Assembly: GCA_963924555.1 (NCBI GenBank) | Contig: OZ004595.1 | Span: forward strand, 5,946,599 to 6,010,598 | Direction: 5' to 3' | From: Crambe crambe | Taxonomy: Eukaryota > Porifera > Demospongiae > Poecilosclerida > Crambeidae | DNA: 64,000 bases | Shown here: positions 1-10,811 of the stretch, one piece after another | How positions within the stretch are numbered: the first letter of the stretch is position 1 | Layout of the letters: each line of letters begins with the position of its first letter | Notes under the pieces: generated by a model | The model's database searches: none | Told to the model about the DNA's origin: nothing | Seen by the model: only the letters and a program-made list of their open reading frames with translations | Translations under genes and position numbers: made by a program

Positions 1-126
1 GACCTAATGATAGTGAAGACTACAAACAGTGACAATTTCTAGATTACCATTGTTATGATCCAGTTAGGTCACTATTAGCACTAGCCCTTATGCACTTTTC
101 TCTTTCCCTTTACCACCTATCTGCAG

Positions 127-1745
127 ATATCAACGAGTGTTACTCTACCGGACATGGCTGTGCTCACAAGTGTGTCAACACTCTAGGCTCGTACCACTGT
201 GCTTGTCATCCAAGTTACCACCTCAATCCTGATAATCGTACATGCGTTCCAGGTGATAAAAATATAGGTTCTTACATGTAGCAATTTATCCTTACGCTGT
301 ACAATAAGGTATAGCCTTCCCACAAATCAATGCAAACTCTTATCCCTCAATTCCAATTCCATTCCATGTTCTATAGAATACCCTATGCTCCAACCCTGAT
401 TCCTATGTTAGCCATTGTGCAGATCGTGTGTGCAGAGTGAATAATGGAGGATGTGACCAGAGGTGCCGCAGTGGAGGAGATGGGTCAGCCCTCTGTTACT
501 GCAGGAGAGGCTATCGTTTGGCAAGTGATGGCATCACTTGTAAAGGTGTGATGTACTTAGTCTCATAGTTCTGAACTATTCATGTATCATACTGTACTGA
601 GAGAAGATTTGCATGTACACCTCTAGACCCCTTGCCTAGCCTTAGCCTCTAGCCCAAACCCAAGCCCTACCTAGCCCTACCTAGCCCTAGCCTACCCTAA
701 CCCTACCTTAACCCTCTAGCTATCTATAGGATGACATGGTTGGCACCTGCACATGTTGATAGTTTACTTTTGATGTAATTAGCTGTTACCTCTAGTTGTT
801 GGTCTCTAATTGATTCCTGAGGTCTAGTGTTGTGGCCAAGCTTTAAACAAATGGCAGATGTCAAGAGCCGCTATAATCATAGAGTTTGCTGTGGTGTGTG
901 AAGTGAGGGAGAAAATCTTCATATAAGGAACAGAGCTACATACATAATCTGGCTAGTTGAAACCTCAACTCTTAAATTTAAATGAAATAGCTGCACTAAA
1001 CAATAGTGTTCTTGTGGATCAAGTAGCTATAATAAGTAAGAATTGGCCGGGCCAGGTCAAATCCAGAAAATAAAAATACTTTGAGACCCCCCCCCCCCCC
1101 CCCCAAAAAAAAAAAAAAAAATTCCCCCCCCCCCCCCCCCCCCCCCCCCCTATTATACATATGAATAAAACATTCTGCTGAGGTTTGTTGCAAAAGGTAC
1201 ATCAAATACTGTCTGCTTCCCTTATGTGTGTACATACAGAGAGGATTCTGTTATGGTAGAGGATTCTGTTATGGTAGCTATAGAAATTCTCTTTGAAGCA
1301 CAGGCAGCAACTACTCCCCATGAAATTGTATGATTTTGGATATTAATGCAAAGGGCTACTGCATGCATCCTCCACTTGAAGTCTTTCATTGTTATTATTT
1401 GTAACTTGAGAAAGTTTTCTGAAAAGTGCTTATTATTGGGATCCTATTACTAATCATGGATAGACATCCCTCCATTTCTCAAAAAGCCAATCAGTCACAG
1501 AGAGACATCCCTCAAACAAGGGCCAGTGACCGGTAGTTCTCACATGCACATAGCATGCCATGATGGTCAATTACTGATTGCAGACATTGACGAGTGTGAG
1601 GAGCAGAGGAGGGTCTGTGAGCAAGTCTGCATCAACACAAATGGCTCCTACAGGTGTGGCTGTAGGGAAGGGTATGGACTGACTTCAGATCAAATTTACT
1701 GTAGAAGTAAGCTACAATACATTAATGAGATTCCTGCTGTATGAT

Positions 1746-1779
<34 letters not shown>

Positions 1780-4700
1780 TGCTCTGTACCTCATGAACAG
1801 ATCTGGACGAGTGTCAGTTAGGAATTGATGAATGCCAGTTCCACGATTACTGTCGCGATACCACCGGTTCGTACACCTGCAGGTGCCCTCCGGGCTTCGT
1901 GCTTGGCCAAGACCGACACAGCTGCATTGATATAGATGAATGTGAGTATGGCTACAAATACATCTGCACCCATGGCTGCAGGAACCTCCTGGGGACGTAT
2001 GAATGCACATGCCCTCGGGGCTACGTCCTGCAGAGCCAGTGGAATTGTGTGGATGTTGATGAATGTGCCATTTCTCATCGCTGCAACTACCTGACTGGGG
2101 CCAGGTGTAAAAACACTGAGGGTGCTTATACGTGTCTCTGTCCTGAGGGGTTCAAGACAGACAATAGTGGCTGGAACTGTATAGGTAAAGTAAAGCTTTG
2201 GCAAGCTAAGGCAAAGCTAGGCTAGGGGAAAGCTAGGCTAAGGCAAAGCTAGGCTAGGGCAAAGCTAGGCTAGGGGAAAGCTAGGCTATAGGGCAAAGCT
2301 AGGCTAGGGGAAAGCTAGGCTATAGGGCAAAGCTAGGCTAGAGCAAAGCTAGGCTAAGGGCAAAGCTAGGCTAGAGCAAAGCTAGGCTAGGGGAAAGCTA
2401 GGCTATAGGGCAAAGCTAGGCTAGAGCAAAGCTAGGCTAGGGCTAGGGCAAAGCTAGAAGCTAGGACAAAGCTAGGGAACCTCTAAACGTGGATACTTTG
2501 GGGACCAGTGAAACAAGTGTCCTAATAACGAGGTCCTTTTCAGGAATGAATTTATATAGCAGCCTAAAAGTGTCCTGAATATGGAAGTTTACATTTCAGG
2601 GAGTCCACATTTAGGGGTACCGTATAGCACAAAATTTTCGTGGTTTTGCAAATATTGATGTGTGAACCATATAAATTCCCTTATTCTCGTGTATTCCGGT
2701 ATTTTTTAAAACCACGAAATCCACGAAAATTTTGACCCACAAAATTTTTTCACTATACGGTATACTCTGTTTTTTACAGATGTGGACGAGTGTTCTAATG
2801 GTACCTATCACTGTGAGGCTGACATGCAGTGTGTCAACATGGTAGGATACTATATATGCCAGCAACCTGCCACCAATACTGCTGTTACCTCCACGACATC
2901 ATCTCCCACCAATGCTGCTACTACCACTAATAGAGAAGTAGCTTCCACTGGTAATACTGCTACCCCATCTTCTACTGAATTGTCATCTTCCACTGGTGTA
3001 TCTGCTACATTATCATCTGTTGCTATGCAGTCAACCACTTCAGCTAGGGTTGCTATGGAATCGACCACCACATTAACCACAGTTGCCACTGATAACTCTG
3101 CCTCGCAAGCCATAAAGTTACCAGAACAATCAAGAACTTCATCACAGCCTGACCAACCTGGCACCACTGATACTAGGCCTCGAGTCACCTTGGCTACATC
3201 AACAGATAGAGCACCACCGACATCATACTCAACACTAGGAGAGGCTATTTCTACCACTTCAACTCCGAAAAGAGACTTGACCCCAGGAGATTTGTGGCTA
3301 ACGAGTACTCTTCCTGCAGCAACAAATTCTGATGAAGACGTGACCCAGCAACTAACCACCGAGCAGCAACTGAAGACTCTTCCTACATCAACAGACTCTG
3401 AAGAAGACGCCACTTCAACTCCGAAAAGAGACTTGACCCCAGAAGAGCTGTGGCTAACGAGTACTCTTCCTGCAGCAACAAATTCTGATGAAGACGTGAC
3501 CCAGCAACTAACCACCGAGCAGCAACCGAAGACTCTTCCTACATCAACAGACTCTGAAGAAGACGCAACCCAGCAGCCAGCCACAGACCTGTCTCCCATT
3601 ACTCCAACTGAGAGTGGATGTGGAGGATTTTTGACAAGTGAAAATGGTTCATTTTCCAGTGGAAACTGGCCCAATACTTATCCAGTTAATGTAGACTGTC
3701 AGTGGATGATCAGCTTGAGCTCTCACCAGCTCATCGAGATTTCATTTGAAGCCAATCCATTTGGTATTGCAGGAAGATTACCAACCTGTAAGAAAGATTG
3801 GGTCAAGATCGCCAGTCTAGGAAAAAACCAAACAGTAGTCAAGGAAAGGGGACCTTTTTGTAGCTTCACTGTTCCCAATAGCTTTGTGACAGAGACAAGC
3901 ATTGCTCGAGTACAGTTTCACTCTGGGAGTCGACACGGAAGTGCTAGAAAAGGTTTCAAACTTTACTACCAAGCACTAGATGTCTGCACTCCAATTGCAC
4001 CACCCCTTACTGTTATTAATAGTAAGCAATGTTACTTTTTAAGAATCTACCCAACCAAGCAGAGGGCAGAGGATAATAGATCATAACTTATAAAACTGTA
4101 GCTAGGATTCACAAGACAGTCATCCATGCACTGCAGGAAACCAAAAGGATGGTGAGGTAGCCAGTCAGTGTCCACAATACTTTTGTAACATCCCTTTAGA
4201 AGTTATACAGACTTTGGGTCTTTCTTGAATGCCCACATTCACAGGACCACATCTGCTATTATTAAGAAGCCTGATATTAATTTGTCTGGTATTTTTATTA
4301 AGAGGTCTAATGAGTATAGATTTTTCCCTTTCATGCAGGCACCTTTGACTGTACTGTGGTCATCGGACTCGATGAAAAATTTGGCCCCCCAGAATTTCCC
4401 AACTACATCACGACAAGAACAAGACAATCATGCATCTGGCTCTATCATGGCACATCCAGCACCCAACTCAGACTCATGTACTTTGACCTTCCTGTGAGCA
4501 AGGACTGTGCAGAGAACAGTCTGAGGGTGTATAGTGGACTGACAAAGCGAAAGGAAAACTTAATAACGACACTGTGTGGCCATTTAGGGAAAGACAACCG
4601 TTTAATCCAATTAGACACAAGATACTTGTTGATTGAACTTCATGTTAGCACTCAAGACGCAACATTCAGAGGGTTTCATGCTGTCCTTCAACGTAGGTAA
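127..4700 (+). CDS. Secreted EGF-repeat / CUB-domain protein, 3' part (5' end outside window)
   Basis: Extracellular or matrix-type protein; precise role unknown. Exons by splice sites and phase: 127-252, 423-545, 1584-1706, 1801-2184, 2780-4021, 4339-4700 (TAA stop). All joins before the last exon are phase 1, the usual EGF exon-shuffling phase. The first three exons each encode one EGF-like domain. The fourth encodes three; most domains start D-I/V-D/N-E-C, as in calcium-binding EGFs. Exon five starts with another DVDEC motif, then has a Ser/Thr-rich, probably O-glycosylated stretch of about 230 residues containing a 52-residue tandem duplication. It ends in a CUB-like domain starting CGG and carrying the core [15 protein letters not shown]. 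The last exon encodes a second CUB-like domain starting after FDCTVVIG. The first CUB-like domain closely resembles the last domain of the astacin protease at 46591-49324. No transmembrane segment is seen. The signal peptide and N terminus lie upstream of the window. Confidence 0.85.
634..1583 (+). other. Intron with degenerate CCCTA-rich and homopolymer tracts
   Basis: Intron of the EGF gene. At 634-720 there are irregular CCTAGCC/CCCTAACC units. At 1087-1150 there is a C-run, A-run, C-run block. No coding evidence. The intron after the next exon has a C-run at 1748-1779. Confidence 0.6.
2188..2480 (+). repeat. Intronic minisatellite, ~16-18 bp unit (GGCAAAGCTAGGCTAG)
   Basis: About 15 variant copies of a GGCAAAGCTAGGCTA-type unit start a few bases after the 5' splice site of the three-EGF exon (donor at 2185) and fill the first part of that intron. 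Confidence 0.9.
2618..2762. mobile_element. MITE-like element, family A, with TACCGTATAG termini
   Basis: It begins TACCGTATAG (2618-2627) and ends with the reverse complement CTATACGGTA (2753-2762). Inside, matching arms contain CACAAAATTTTCGTGG and CCACGAAAATTTTG. It is non-coding, 145 bp long, and ends 17 bp before the next exon (2780). Related sequences occur at about 21263, 29234 and 34809. Confidence 0.8.
3256..3567 (+). repeat. 156-bp in-frame tandem duplication in the Ser/Thr-rich linker
   Basis: Two nearly identical copies, 3256-3411 and 3412-3567, each encode 52 residues starting [10 protein letters not shown] and ending STDSEEDA. The period is a multiple of three, so the frame is kept. 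Differences between copies are few (for example GDLW versus EELW), so the duplication is recent. Confidence 0.9.
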
Positions 4701-5039
4701 CTACCAACGTAGGTAACCATTTAGTTTTGTATTAGAATAATTATGGCTTTAATTATGGCTTTGACCTTAAGATGCTGAGGAGGTGGTAGGTCAAAATTTA
4801 GTCCCCATCCTACAGGAAGCATGGAAATGAAGCAATTGTACGTAATGAACTCGCACTCAGTGTGGCCCATACGTAATTTTATATGTATCCAATTACACGT
4901 GTCGTCACAATGAAATCTCTCGTAGCAGTAGTAATCTTTACCCTAAAAGTGGCATTATCAAGAGGGTCCTGCTGTACAAAAAAAAAAAAAAAAAAAAAAA
5001 GAAGAGAGAGTTGATGATGATTGGTGGGTCTAGCAATGG
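4701..5039. other. Intergenic spacer between convergent gene ends
   Basis: 339 bp between the stop of the EGF/CUB gene (plus) and the stop of the DCAF17 gene (minus), so two convergent 3' UTRs must share it. It holds an A-run at about 4979-5000. No coding signal or clear AATAAA pair was found. Confidence 0.6.
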
Positions 5040-8000
5040 CTAGCTTGTTAGCCTATAGTAATAACATATTGAAGTTCTCTGCTGTAGAAGATGCAGAATG
5101 CAATCTAGTTCATAATAGATGCTGTTGCTTTCATCCTGATGAAGAGAGGAGAAGGGAAGTGGGAGAAGGTGAGATAAGAAGGAAGGGAGGCATGATAATA
5201 GGAAGAAGAAGAAGAAGAAGAAGAAGAAGGAGAGAGAGAGAGAGGGGGGGGGGGGGGGGGGGGGGGGGAAGGATTTAAGATGTAGTATTCGACCTACCTC
5301 ATGGTTATTATTATACTCACTGGTTTCCATGTGGGTAGATGCACTTTTTTCAGCACTGAGCCATTTCTGTCATCCACGAAGTAGAGGTTGCACTGAGTGT
5401 TACTGCATGATCTGGAATCTGGAAGAGTCACTACTGCATACAACAGCTCTGTCTCGTTCTCATAATCAACATCTTGCACTGCTGACTATAGACAGATAGT
5501 ACACAGTGAAATGAACCTCCAAAACACTACTTGTAGAGAGGCTCTAGGAAAAAATATTAGTGTAGAACCATCTTAAGTGTGCACTAAACATTTAGTGCAC
5601 ATAAAAGTGTGCTTTAAGTAATATTTAGTTCACTCTTTTCTAGCTCTAAGTGTTTTAATGCACCTGCACGAGAATGATGCTATAATGCTCGAGGTGAATG
5701 TAATGCACGAGCCGAAGGCGAGTGCATTACATCACCGAGAGCATTATAGCATCATTCGAGTGCACCATGCATTAAAACACATGGAGCTAGAAAAGAGTGA
5801 TCTAAACATTTTAGTGCTGGTCACATGACTTGTGACCAATCAAATTCCAGTTGGTCCTTACAGAACCCTAGCCCTAGCCTAGCCCTAGCTAGCCCTGGTA
5901 CCTAGCAAGCTCTGACACACTTTGGTTCAGTAAGAATGCTCTAATTTAATGATATTCAAAAAAATAAATGAGGTAAATTCCTGAGGTTTTCCTGTTTGAA
6001 ACCCAATGTAAAAAGTGAAATGCTAAAGTCTATAAAAGAAAACATTAAGACATATACTTACTGTAAGCACTAGGGACTGAGGCTGGAAGGTCATAGTCCT
6101 AGTGGATCTTCCACTAGGCTCCTATGTACCTTCAGCACAGTTTCTCAAGTGTGCACTAAATATTTAGTGCACATGAAAGTGTGCTTTATGAGATTTAAAG
6201 CACACTTTTCAGAGAATCTGATTGGTCACAAGTCATGTGACCAGCACTAAGAGATTTAAAAGCATACTTTTCAGAGGATCTGATTGGTCACAAGTCATGT
6301 GATCACCACTGAGATTAACAGAGTGTTATTTCATAATGTGCCTGACCACAGGCACACTCAGTGGATACAAATGTTCTCATCTACATGGAGAGGTAGCCAA
6401 TATAAGCCTTGCAAATCAAAACTCTATTAGGTAGTAAACCACAGTACCGGAGTAAACACCTTAGATCACATGGCATCAATAATTCAATTCTTAAGAACAA
6501 AGACTCAATCTGGTGACTCTAAAAGGATCCACCTTCAATATTTTGTTGTGATATAACATGTGCCTGTAAGTCGACTGTGCCTGTAAGTCGACTTGAGCTT
6601 TTGAATGATATATATCTCTGAAGTCATACAAGTACATAACCTTTGATATACATCCTTACATGCATCATTTATACTGTCCAATGCAAGTTGGTTGTCAAAA
6701 GGAATAGGTGCTGGTGGCTACAATTCATTTACTCAAAACTGCTGTATCCAGGCACAACCCACTACCTATTTCTCATTCCTTACATCCTGAAATCTACAGT
6801 ACCTGAGGTGAACCTATGGGCTATAGGAAGAAATTGTCTTGTTGGGCAAGCACAGTGAGCCCCACACTAGGGAGTCGAATGAGAGATTTCTACTGTAATA
6901 AAGTTGCTTCTTTTGGGGAGTAAACTGAGCATGCACGTTCGCCCCACAATGCTAGTATAATGAGCTGTTTGGCATGATATGGACAGGTGGTCTCATTATA
7001 GGGTGACTGTACAAAGTTTAAATTACTTGTCACTTGATCTTACAATGAGCAGGTCATCGGAGTTAGTTCCAGAACAACTTCTAATTGCACGGCCTGAAGA
7101 CGTGAACTTGGGCTGTGTGGAAGTCAAACAATGAATCAATAAGTATACTTGTTATAGTGGCACATGATATAACACTCACAAAACATTGAGATGTTGTCTG
7201 GAAGTCTCGGAAATCAATAGCATACTGCTTGCTCAATTCTGGTTCCTGATTTTTATCGTTGCAGCTTAGCCAATAACAACTTTAAATTTTTTTTTCGTGA
7301 TAATTATTAATTTTATAGTTTTAGAAAAGAACCTTTTTACCTCATTGAATATCCACTAATTTGCACTACTCTGTTATAGTCCTCAAAGTGGAACTCAAAC
7401 ACATCAGGATGGAAGGCAACGATGTTGGTCCTGGGCACAGAAATCTAAATTGTAAAAATACATTATTTATACTGCTCAAACACTATGCATGGGTTCCAGG
7501 GTTTCAGAATTTTGCTCGAGGGAGGTCAAATGCCTAGGGGCAACTACAAACCAGTAGTACATGTATGTGGAATTCCATTACATGAAAGCTCCTAGGGGGG
7601 TAAGCCATCATTCAGAGGGGGCAGAAGCCCCCCCCCCCCCCCCCCCCCCCCTCACCCCCCTTGAAATAAACCCTGGGTTCTTAATTGCAAAGAACTAAAG
7701 CATTGCATGCATACTAAAAGGTTGCCACGAAAAGAAACTGCAACATTTAATATAATCCACTAACACTTTTCTGGTTCCTCAAGGATGTGAGGTTAAACTT
7801 GTTGAGTCTGCCAGAGAAGTTATGCAAGTAAACAGTCGGACATCCTCCAAACCGAACTCCAACGGCGTTTGTAGACTTGGTGGAGAACAGTAAAGGAGGG
7901 CACTCTAATTCAAAGAGTAGTAATGTTCATTGGCTTGTAATACAGTCGATCACATGACTTAATAATTGATCACATGACTTCATAGTTAATCACATGATAT

Positions 8001-10805
8001 CAACACATGCAGTTACAGTCAAAAATATCTGCTACATATATATATGCCTTTACAGCAATTAAGGTAAAGCAGGGGTGTATCCACCACTCCGGTTGGTCCA
8101 GTTTTCACCGGACCACTGACCCAAGCATGCAAAATTCACACTGGCTAGCATAACTTTATAAAAACTCCTTGTAAAAGTGGGTGTGGTTGATGAAGGGTAA
8201 AGTGGGCATGTCCATGCAAAAATTTTCACACCGGACCACTCAAAGTTCTGTGGATACACCCCTGTAAAGCAGGGCAGTTCTGTTAGCGGCTCAAATATAC
8301 ATAGTCTACCATCTATCTAGTTAAAGTTACTACATTAGGCCACACCAAGTCAATTATTAGTTTCTGGTCTTTCCCCTTTTAAATTAACATGCGGGCGGGC
8401 GGTAATTGCGACTATCATGGCTGCTGCAAGTTTGCAATCTTCCACGGTAGAAGGGTAGAATGTTCAGATATAACAGTTACGTTGATCAAAGGCATGGCTG
8501 GTGGAGCTAACTAGTACAACATTTCACAATAATTATTTCACACAACACGCACGAGGTCCTCTGTTCTTCTACTTCTTTTGCTACATATCATTATAGTCCT
8601 CAAATTCCCGCGAGCGCGATTAGCAGGCGGGCGGGGGACCAGAAACTAATAATTGACTTGGTGTGGCCTTATGATGAAATTGCTCCTCTTTACCTTATAC
8701 CTACCTGTAAACACAACAGTGTGAGGGATTCCAAATCCTGGATTCCCCATGGCTCCTGCTCTGATCCTCATATCAGCACTGAAACACCTTTTCAGTTCAA
8801 CAAACTCTCCAAGAGATGCTTTCATCACTGTGCAGTTGTCAATGATCCAGCGAAGGCTGTAGATCTTCACAACACCTGTTTTGTAAGTGACCACCAGCAG
8901 GTCCTCACTCACATTAGCATCGACCACATTACCAAAAATCTGGAGAATTGTATAAAGTAAGGGGTCACCAAGCCTAGGTATTTTACGGGTAAAGGGTCGT
9001 CAATTGTACATGGTATGCATATATGGAAGAGCAGAGCTAAACCTAGAAATACACTTACATCTTTTTCTATAGGGAAACATGTTACCAGCTGCAGGGGGTG
9101 GATCTGAAACACCGCAATTGTCAACAGCTGGGAGGAGGATGGACTAGCCACGGATTGAATAGACTTTACTTGCACCGTAGTCAAATAATCCGCCCATGAC
9201 AAGTATCTAGAGTTTATAAATAGCTGAATCAACCAATCCAATTCGTAACAATTATTTGAGAACAAGTTCTAAGGGAACTACACTTGTTTCTTCATCATGT
9301 CATATAAGGTTCTCTCCACAAGACATTTGCCTTAAGTAGGGAGATTCTATGGTGAGGAATGCTCCACTCCAGGGCCCTAGAATGTCAGTCTACCCTGGAG
9401 TAAAATGCCTGTGGAATCTCCTCCCTTTTTCATAGCAAAGACTCCATTGCTGCTTCGTTCCCACCAGTGAGTATATTTCCAGGGTGCAAATCAAACTGGC
9501 TATCTCTCTTATATCAGTTGTGGTACAGGTGCGACTTTGGGTTCCCACACCACATAGTCAGTTACTAGGAGGCCGGCTGCTTAGTGCACAGTGCACACCA
9601 GGTGCACGTGACCGCTTGGGGGGGGGGGGGGGGGAGGATATTCACATTCTACCCTCCAACACATGCACAGATAATGGAGAGCTCAACAACCCCCATACTT
9701 ATATTAGATGAAAATTGACTTACCGATATTTAATAGCAGTAGACAAGAAGACAGAACGCAGAATAGCACCTGTAGTGGCACTGAGAATCTTGAGGTATCC
9801 ATCAGCTGTTAGCACAAGTAAGCAAACCTCTTTCTCTTCTGCAAACTGAGGAGGTCTAAGCTGGGGAGAAAATAATGAGAGCTCATGCAAACACATTATT
9901 CTCTAAAAAAGACATTACAAATCTCAAGTTAAATGCCTTAGGCTTAAACCATACCTTCTTTAATATCTTAAAAAACCAAGATCACGAAAATAGTTATCGT
10001 TAAAAAAACCACAATGAAAAATAAAAAACCACGATGCAGAACTACTCACAATATGACAGTGGTAAAGAAGAACTGCACATATCTTGTGCAATGGATCACT
10101 CTTGAAGCCTTGCTTTGTCAAGTCATACTGCAAGTGTGGCTTTCCTCCAAAACCCTCAGCATGATAGCACAGGTTATGATTATCAAAGTAAATTCTCCTA
10201 TAGCATAGCAGAACATTTTAATAGAAGATCGGCTAGAGTTTGTGATAGCTGATTTTACCTGTCTAGTCCTATGCATATGTGCTTTTGTGATCGTCTTGAC
10301 CATGCAAGAGTGAACTTTGACCTAGGCTGAGAGTTATAATAACATTGACATGGCCGGAAGCTGGTACGGCTATACCACCATTCAGAGTTTTTTTGTTTAG
10401 TGTGTATGTGTGTGTGTATGGAATTATAATAACAATGACTTATAAGTTTATAGTACATGGCATTGCCTAGATCATACCAGATTGAAATTGAATCAGACCC
10501 CCCCAAGATGGTAGCTATGGCCGTACCACTGGCACTATAAATATCAAATGAGGCTCTGCATAGATAATATGGGCTCTGTAAGACGACTGTAATAGTCTGA
10601 CGTTGCCGACCCTTTACCTTCCTAAGACTATGAATATCGAATAATGCGAATCGTCTCTACATATTAATTTTAATACCTGCAATATAACGCTCCTTAAAAT
10701 CTTGCAGCTGGTGGCTGCATTTTTGTGACAACAAGTAGATGTTTGTCGCTTCCATAGAGAGCAAAGGAGAGATCGCTCATTCTCCACAACGCCGCCATGA
10801 GACAT
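5040..10805 (-). CDS. DCAF17: DDB1- and CUL4-associated factor 17 (DCAF17) orthologue, 12 exons
   Basis: Putative substrate receptor of the CUL4-DDB1 ubiquitin ligase, WD40-like beta-propeller, nuclear/nucleolar in vertebrates (family knowledge). Exons in order: 10677-10805, 10259-10326, 10050-10197, 9724-9860, 9059-9206, 8705-8939, 7765-7904, 7370-7444, 7180-7245, 7044-7112, 5321-5485, 5040-5135. All phases join, giving 491 aa against about 520 in human. Diagnostic matches to the vertebrate protein as I remember it: RIYFDN; LKILSATTGAIL followed across an intron by RYLSW and VKS; IFGNVVDANVSEDLLVV; PPLLFSTKS; VAFHPDVFEFH; FTSSGRAI; VDYENETELLYAVV; and a C terminus of the YYELDCILHL..R.SICYYY type. 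The first two exons are the least certain because that region is least conserved. The gene is divergent from the myosin gene, and several introns carry inverted-repeat elements. Confidence 0.88.
5206..5270. repeat. GAA / GA / poly-G simple repeat in last DCAF17 intron
   Basis: A run of GAAGAA, then GAGA, then about 22 G on the plus strand. It lies in the short intron between the last two DCAF17 exons. Arg/Gly-rich or Ser/Phe-rich ORFs here are artefacts. Confidence 0.85.
5576..6310. mobile_element. Nested inverted-repeat elements in a DCAF17 intron
   Basis: A module containing GTGCACTAAATATTTAGTGCAC, AAAGTGTGCTTTA and a GGTCACAAGTCATGTGACCAGCACT-type end is present around 6147-6250. A partial third end lies at about 6251-6310. 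A similar copy at 5576-5634 and 5801-5850 appears split by a separate hairpin element (5631-5799). Non-coding. Confidence 0.6.
5631..5799. repeat. 169-bp near-perfect hairpin (fold-back) element
   Basis: The left arm starts CACTCTTTTCTAGCT and the right arm ends AGCTAGAAAAGAGTG. Each arm is about 84 nt, and I estimate roughly 80% pairing with the centre near 5715. Both arms contain TTTTAATGCA, ATGATGCTATAATGCTC and GTAATGCAC blocks. Confidence 0.8.
8064..8270. mobile_element. hAT-like MITE with 7-bp target duplication
   Basis: Terminal inverted repeats AGGGGTGTATCCAC (from 8071) and GTGGATACACCCCT (to 8263) are flanked by identical GTAAAGC repeats at 8064-8070 and 8264-8270. A second inverted pair inside is CACCGGACCACT-like. 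Non-coding, in DCAF17 intron 6. Confidence 0.8.
8336..8671. mobile_element. MITE-like element with ~33-bp terminal inverted repeats
   Basis: The left end starts TAGGCCACACCAAGTCAATT and the right end is its reverse complement, ending AATTGACTTGGTGTGGCCTTA. The match runs about 33 bp without visible mismatch. The interior has GCGGGCGGGCGG blocks near both ends. It ends 34 bp from the DCAF17 exon at 8705-8939. Confidence 0.82.
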
Positions 10806-10811
10806 AACTCT

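Noticed and set aside
634..720. Possible interstitial telomere repeat (CCCTAA)
   Set aside because: Units are irregular (CCTAGCC, CCCTACC) with few true TTAGGG complements; similar short runs occur near 5868. Low-complexity drift is simpler.
2850..3674. 274-aa Val/Ser-rich minus-strand ORF
   Set aside because: Antisense shadow of the Ser/Thr-rich linker exon of the EGF/CUB gene.
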